Shown here piece after piece: positions 60,169-64,000 of a DNA stretch of 64,000 bases. The position numbers and the translations under genes are program-made. The stretch is from Nymphaea colorata. Its lineage: Eukaryota; Streptophyta; Magnoliopsida; Nymphaeales; Nymphaeaceae. The notes beneath the pieces are model-generated. The model worked only from the letters and a program-made list of their open reading frames with translations, made no database searches and was not told the DNA's origin. The stretch covers positions 5,283,682-5,347,681 of the forward strand of contig NC_045151.1 in the NCBI RefSeq assembly GCF_008831285.2, given 5' to 3'. Each line of letters begins with the position of its first letter. Position 1 is the stretch's first letter.

Positions 60169-62950
60169 TTTTGAATTTTCATGTATTAAGGAAGTTGATT
60201 TTATCTAAAAATTAGGAAAACCCCAATGTAATTTTATATGATACTACAATTATATTTATTACCATTTGACCACCTTTGTTAGAATAGTGATTTTGAAGGC
60301 TAATTGACATGAAAAATCAAAGTTGGATTATTCAAGAAAGAGAAAACATAGATTATTTGAATGCTATGTATTGCTTCATCAACCTTGCAATGTAAGAATG
60401 TCATAATTGATGGAATGGTTATGTTTTTTCTACAACTGCAACTATTGCATGACTCACACTGGAAGAGATGTGTTCAATTATATGATATGTTTTGGATTCT
60501 CTAAGACTGCTCGTTGACATTTTTATGGTTAGACTGTTTGGCTACTTTTTCATGCGGTAAACCAAATACATGAGGTTGAAGTTAAAAATATGCAATGATT
60601 AATTTTAGATGTACAAAACATGCACACAAATGTAACATTTTTTGAAATACCTCTTGGCCTTACTGATGAACAATGATGTTTGCGCAAGATTGCTCTCAAA
60701 TGTAGAAGATTTTAAAGTGCATGAAATTTTCAAAAGTGTCTTTTTTTGTTTTGCCCATTTTCTATAACATGTTTAAATATAAAGTAAAATTAATTTAGTA
60801 TGTTACTTGCATTCAAGTTTTTCCTATGGGTGCGTAATTGCCAGTGGTTGTATATAAGACAAAAACATCACTATTGGCTTGAACTTTCATTATAAAAGAT
60901 AGATGTGTGCCTAAAAAACTTCATCTTATAGGAAAACAAGTTTTCAAATCAAGGAAAATGTAATATATATGATGCATTAAGATTAAAAGAAATAAATATC
61001 AAGCAAGCAACATGCCACTGCATTAATCTACTAATGTTTGTAAGGTGCCTGTGAAGACTCTGCACTACTTTCCAATTGAACCAAAATATGAGAGATCATT
61101 AGCAACTACTTGAATTTGCATGATATATGACATAGCATCATAAAGAATGCACAAAGGATAGGGTGAAAAGATGCCAAACTGATAGACTTGTGCCGACGTT
61201 TTTTCATGCAATGCACCCATCATTTATTATAGATTCCCAAAATGCAAGACTGGCTTTAGCAAGTGATTCTAATCAACTTAAAACTTTAATAACTTGTAGT
61301 ATCTAACTTATTTTGTTGATAGTATACAACTTGCCTCCTTAAAAGTATATGTCTCATTCATCATTTCTAAATAGACATATGTGAGACGATAATTATTTCT
61401 AGTTGGTAGTAGATAAACTGAAAATGTTATAGATTGATAAGATATGTATGCATGATGTATGTAAAAGCAAATATTTTTTTATTACATACAATTTCACTGA
61501 AAAATATAAATGTCTTTCCATAGGTTGCATATATGTTTGGATGAAGTATAAAAGACAAACTAGTGTAAACAATTACAGAGAAACACATTTTTACATATTA
61601 AAGAATAGAAGAAAAATGTGACATAAGGGACATTAGTGATAGTTGCCTATAAGGCATTGGTTTTATAGAAATAAGTAATTTTTTATAGTATTATGATAAT
61701 TGATGCGAGTTCATATGAAAATGCTTTGCAAATAATATTTTCAATATAAATAATAGAAATACACTAACTTTAAATTTCTAACTGATCTATTAAAAAATGA
61801 TGAGAATTGTCATTCCAAAGGAACAACAAATTTAAGAAAAATAGACACAAAAAAAATATTCTTACTTCAATAAGATCAATAATCTATGAAAAAAATACAA
61901 AAGAAAGTAAAAATCCTTACAAATGTTTTTCCAATGACTACAAAATGATCTTGAATGTGTTCATCATTCCGGTCCATGTATTCACTTCTAAAATATTCTT
62001 GAAAGCTCTCTATGCATGGAATGTGCAAAATTAAAAAGAATAACCCAAAGCAACTATAAGTTGGACTTGACTAATCCTAGGACTCATTATGGACCTCATC
62101 AAGAAACCTCCTAAGCATGACATTAAATAGAAATTAAAAACACTTGACCTAAAAAATTAACCTCTATATAGAGAAAAAAAAAAGCACAGCTAAGAATGTT
62201 CTGCACTAGTTTCAAAAAAAGTGCCAAAGCACTTCATTCAAAAATATGAAAAAAAACCTTGCTAAGATCCATTTTTGAAATACGCTGAAAAAGTTTGACT
62301 AAAAATGAGAATTTGAAAAATACTACATAAACTCAAGCCCATCGAAATATTGTCATGCTATCATCCTTTAATTCTCTCAGGCTTGACTTTTGCATGATCT
62401 TTTCATTTCTTTCAAGTAGCATTTTTCTTTAAAACCTTCTCACTTTTAGAGCTTGACATTCACAACACACATAATGAGCTATCAAAGTTACTGCCTATTA
62501 GACTTTTTTTAGACCTTTAGTGATTTTTGGGTCAGTAGATTGTACACTGGTTATCCTTAGGCTACTAGGTATAAAACATCCCCTGGGCTTACCTGCTTGA
62601 GGTTAATAAGCTTTACTAATGGCAATTAGGCCAAGTGTTTAGTCATCCATCCGTCTTCTTCATAAGATTGAAGTAAATCAGCTATACCTCACCATGCTAC
62701 CAGACTACCTTAGATGTACATAACTACTAGACTTGCTTTCCTTTTTTTCTTTCACTTTTGTTCATAGTTTTCGTTTTATTAAGCCATGCATAACCATATA
62801 AACAATTTAATCATGAACAAAAACATTCATACCATCATTTCCTTAGAATATGGATAAAGAATTTCACTTCTTAGATTGGTATTCGACAAATGTCCCACAT
62901 GGTGCTTAAAATTTTTAAAATAAATAAATCCTAACATGGAGCATCTCATA
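60169..62950. other. AT-rich spacer without recognised gene
   Basis: No protein motif in six frames. The longest open frame (61807-62034) is Lys/Asn-rich and featureless. Between about 62000 and 62950 it may contain the 3' LTR of the Athila-type element further right, but I could not identify LTR ends. Confidence 0.5.
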
Positions 62951-62989
62951 TAAAGCTAAAACTAGACTTTTCTAGCCTGATTTTTGCAA

Positions 62990-64000
62990 ATTTTTAAGAA
63001 AGAAATCAATAGACAAAGTTTTTGAAGGGCACCATCATGCTTAGACAAAGTTGTCCTCGGTGGGACTCCCCCATGCTTTGGGCCTAACTACAAAAAAAAT
63101 GTATATGCTAAAACACAATAATTAGAATAACAACGAAGGAATAACACAACCTATAAAGCTGAGAAATCGGCTGAAGTTCATGTGCTTATACCACCATCAT
63201 GCATTCTACAACTCTAGGACCAGCATTATAACTGAAGGGTTACAACATTTTTCTCTCCGACATACACAAGTCTTGAAGAAATCCTCACATTCTACAAAGG
63301 CACTCATGCATGCTCACCCAAAAATCAAATGAAAGTGCCATTATTGTATAAATATAAAAGTAGAAACATGTAAACAATTAAATCAAGTAAATCTTCTCTG
63401 CTAATATACATATATTAGAGATCATAATCAGCTCTGTCAAAATCATCAACCAAAAAAATTTCCTCATGCCCTAGTTGTGAGTTGCCAATTATATAGCGCT
63501 TGAGTCATTGCTCATTAATGATAAATATCTAGCAAGTGGGAGGATCTCAAATCTCTATTACTCCTAAAGGGAAGCTGTTTTCACCATAAATGGTTCCTCC
63601 TACTTATTTTTTAAACTTTCATAGAAAGAACTTCCAATGAGAATTGAAGAACTACACTTGTTTTCCCTAGCTCAAACACCTTTCCACAAATATGCTTATC
63701 TAGAAAGATTTGGTGTTAGCTTTATACTTTTTGCCAGTCTTATTAGCCTCATTTTAGAGTTTCTCTAACTTGAATAAATATTAGTAGCATCTTTTATGGC
63801 CAACACGGGCAAAGTTGAAATTCAACATTTTAACAATCTAAAATACCATTTGGTCAAGCTTGTCATGGTGGTGGCATGCCTAAGCCGATAAGGAGACATG
63901 CCAATAGGGGTCTCAAAAGTAGTACATAAGTGCATGACACTTGATCAAGGCATTATGACAAATATTTTCTTGTCATGAAAGATTTTTTTTCAAAAATTCT
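62990..64000 (-). mobile_element. Athila-type Ty3/gypsy element, pol 3' end, runs off the window
   Basis: On the - strand from the window edge leftwards, degenerate integrase C-terminal sequence is readable. A DPYWHVSLSA...ACHHH stretch corresponds to the TPIG...ACHLP block. NEANKTGKKYKANTKSF follows, then GKQVFFNSHWKFF (with stops), FPLGVIEI, NEQ*LKRYIIGN and GHEEIFLVDD, to about 63430. This order is characteristic of the integrase tail of plant Athila/Tat-clade gypsy elements. About 63049-63080 carries AAGCATGGGGGAGTCCC on the - strand, the kind of sequence that follows pol in that clade. Numerous stops; dead. Confidence 0.7.

Overview
This is a nuclear segment of a flowering plant genome. 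The evidence is one intronless plant-type 9-cis-epoxycarotenoid dioxygenase gene, plus decayed plant transposons of nearly every major class (Ty1/copia, Ty3/gypsy chromovirus, Athila-like gypsy, CACTA, Mutator-like with a FAR1 domain, and MITEs) and long AT-rich spacers with microsatellites. The species cannot be fixed from the sequence. The strongly GC-rich coding region in AT-rich surroundings fits a monocot, magnoliid or early-diverging angiosperm as well as others.

Layout. 1-1.9 kb is repeat-derived spacer. 1.9-7.1 kb holds a decayed CACTA (En/Spm) element on the + strand, with a DUF4216-like and a Transposase_24-like remnant, abutting a decayed Ty1/copia polyprotein on the - strand (7.1-9.65 kb). 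9.85-19.74 kb reads as one old, roughly 10 kb Ty3/gypsy chromovirus on the - strand. Its two LTRs lie 8.4 kb apart, and its upstream half is non-coding with several diverged tandem arrays. 20-28.9 kb is low-copy spacer with small inverted-repeat elements, including a nearly perfect 42-bp hairpin at 23.5 kb.

The only intact gene is the NCED-type dioxygenase at 29000-30898 (- strand, 632 aa, intronless). It has a TATA box about 240 bp upstream of the start codon, a palindromic G-box/ABRE about 90 bp beyond that, and a perfect coupling-element-3-like motif about 1.06 kb upstream. The enzyme makes xanthoxin, the precursor of abscisic acid, in plastids. The promoter motifs suggest control by stress and by ABA itself.

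31.3-41 kb is spacer with a few small repeats. 41.1-44.45 kb is a degenerate copia element on the + strand with a recognisable 3' LTR. 45.64-49.30 kb is a long-terminal-inverted-repeat element of Mutator type. It is bounded on both sides by CT/TA microsatellite and contains a FAR1-like domain remnant behind an acidic minisatellite-coded stretch. 49659-60168 is a full-length but dead Tekay/Del-type chromovirus with LTRs of about 3.1-3.2 kb, tRNA-Met primer site, polypurine tract and the complete domain order, carrying many stops and a gag-protease deletion. 60.2-62.9 kb is AT-rich spacer. From about 63.0 kb to the window edge runs the 3' part of an Athila-type gypsy element on the - strand.

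I found no convincing rRNA, tRNA or CRISPR feature. Apart from the NCED gene, the proteins that can be recognised are all transposon remnants.
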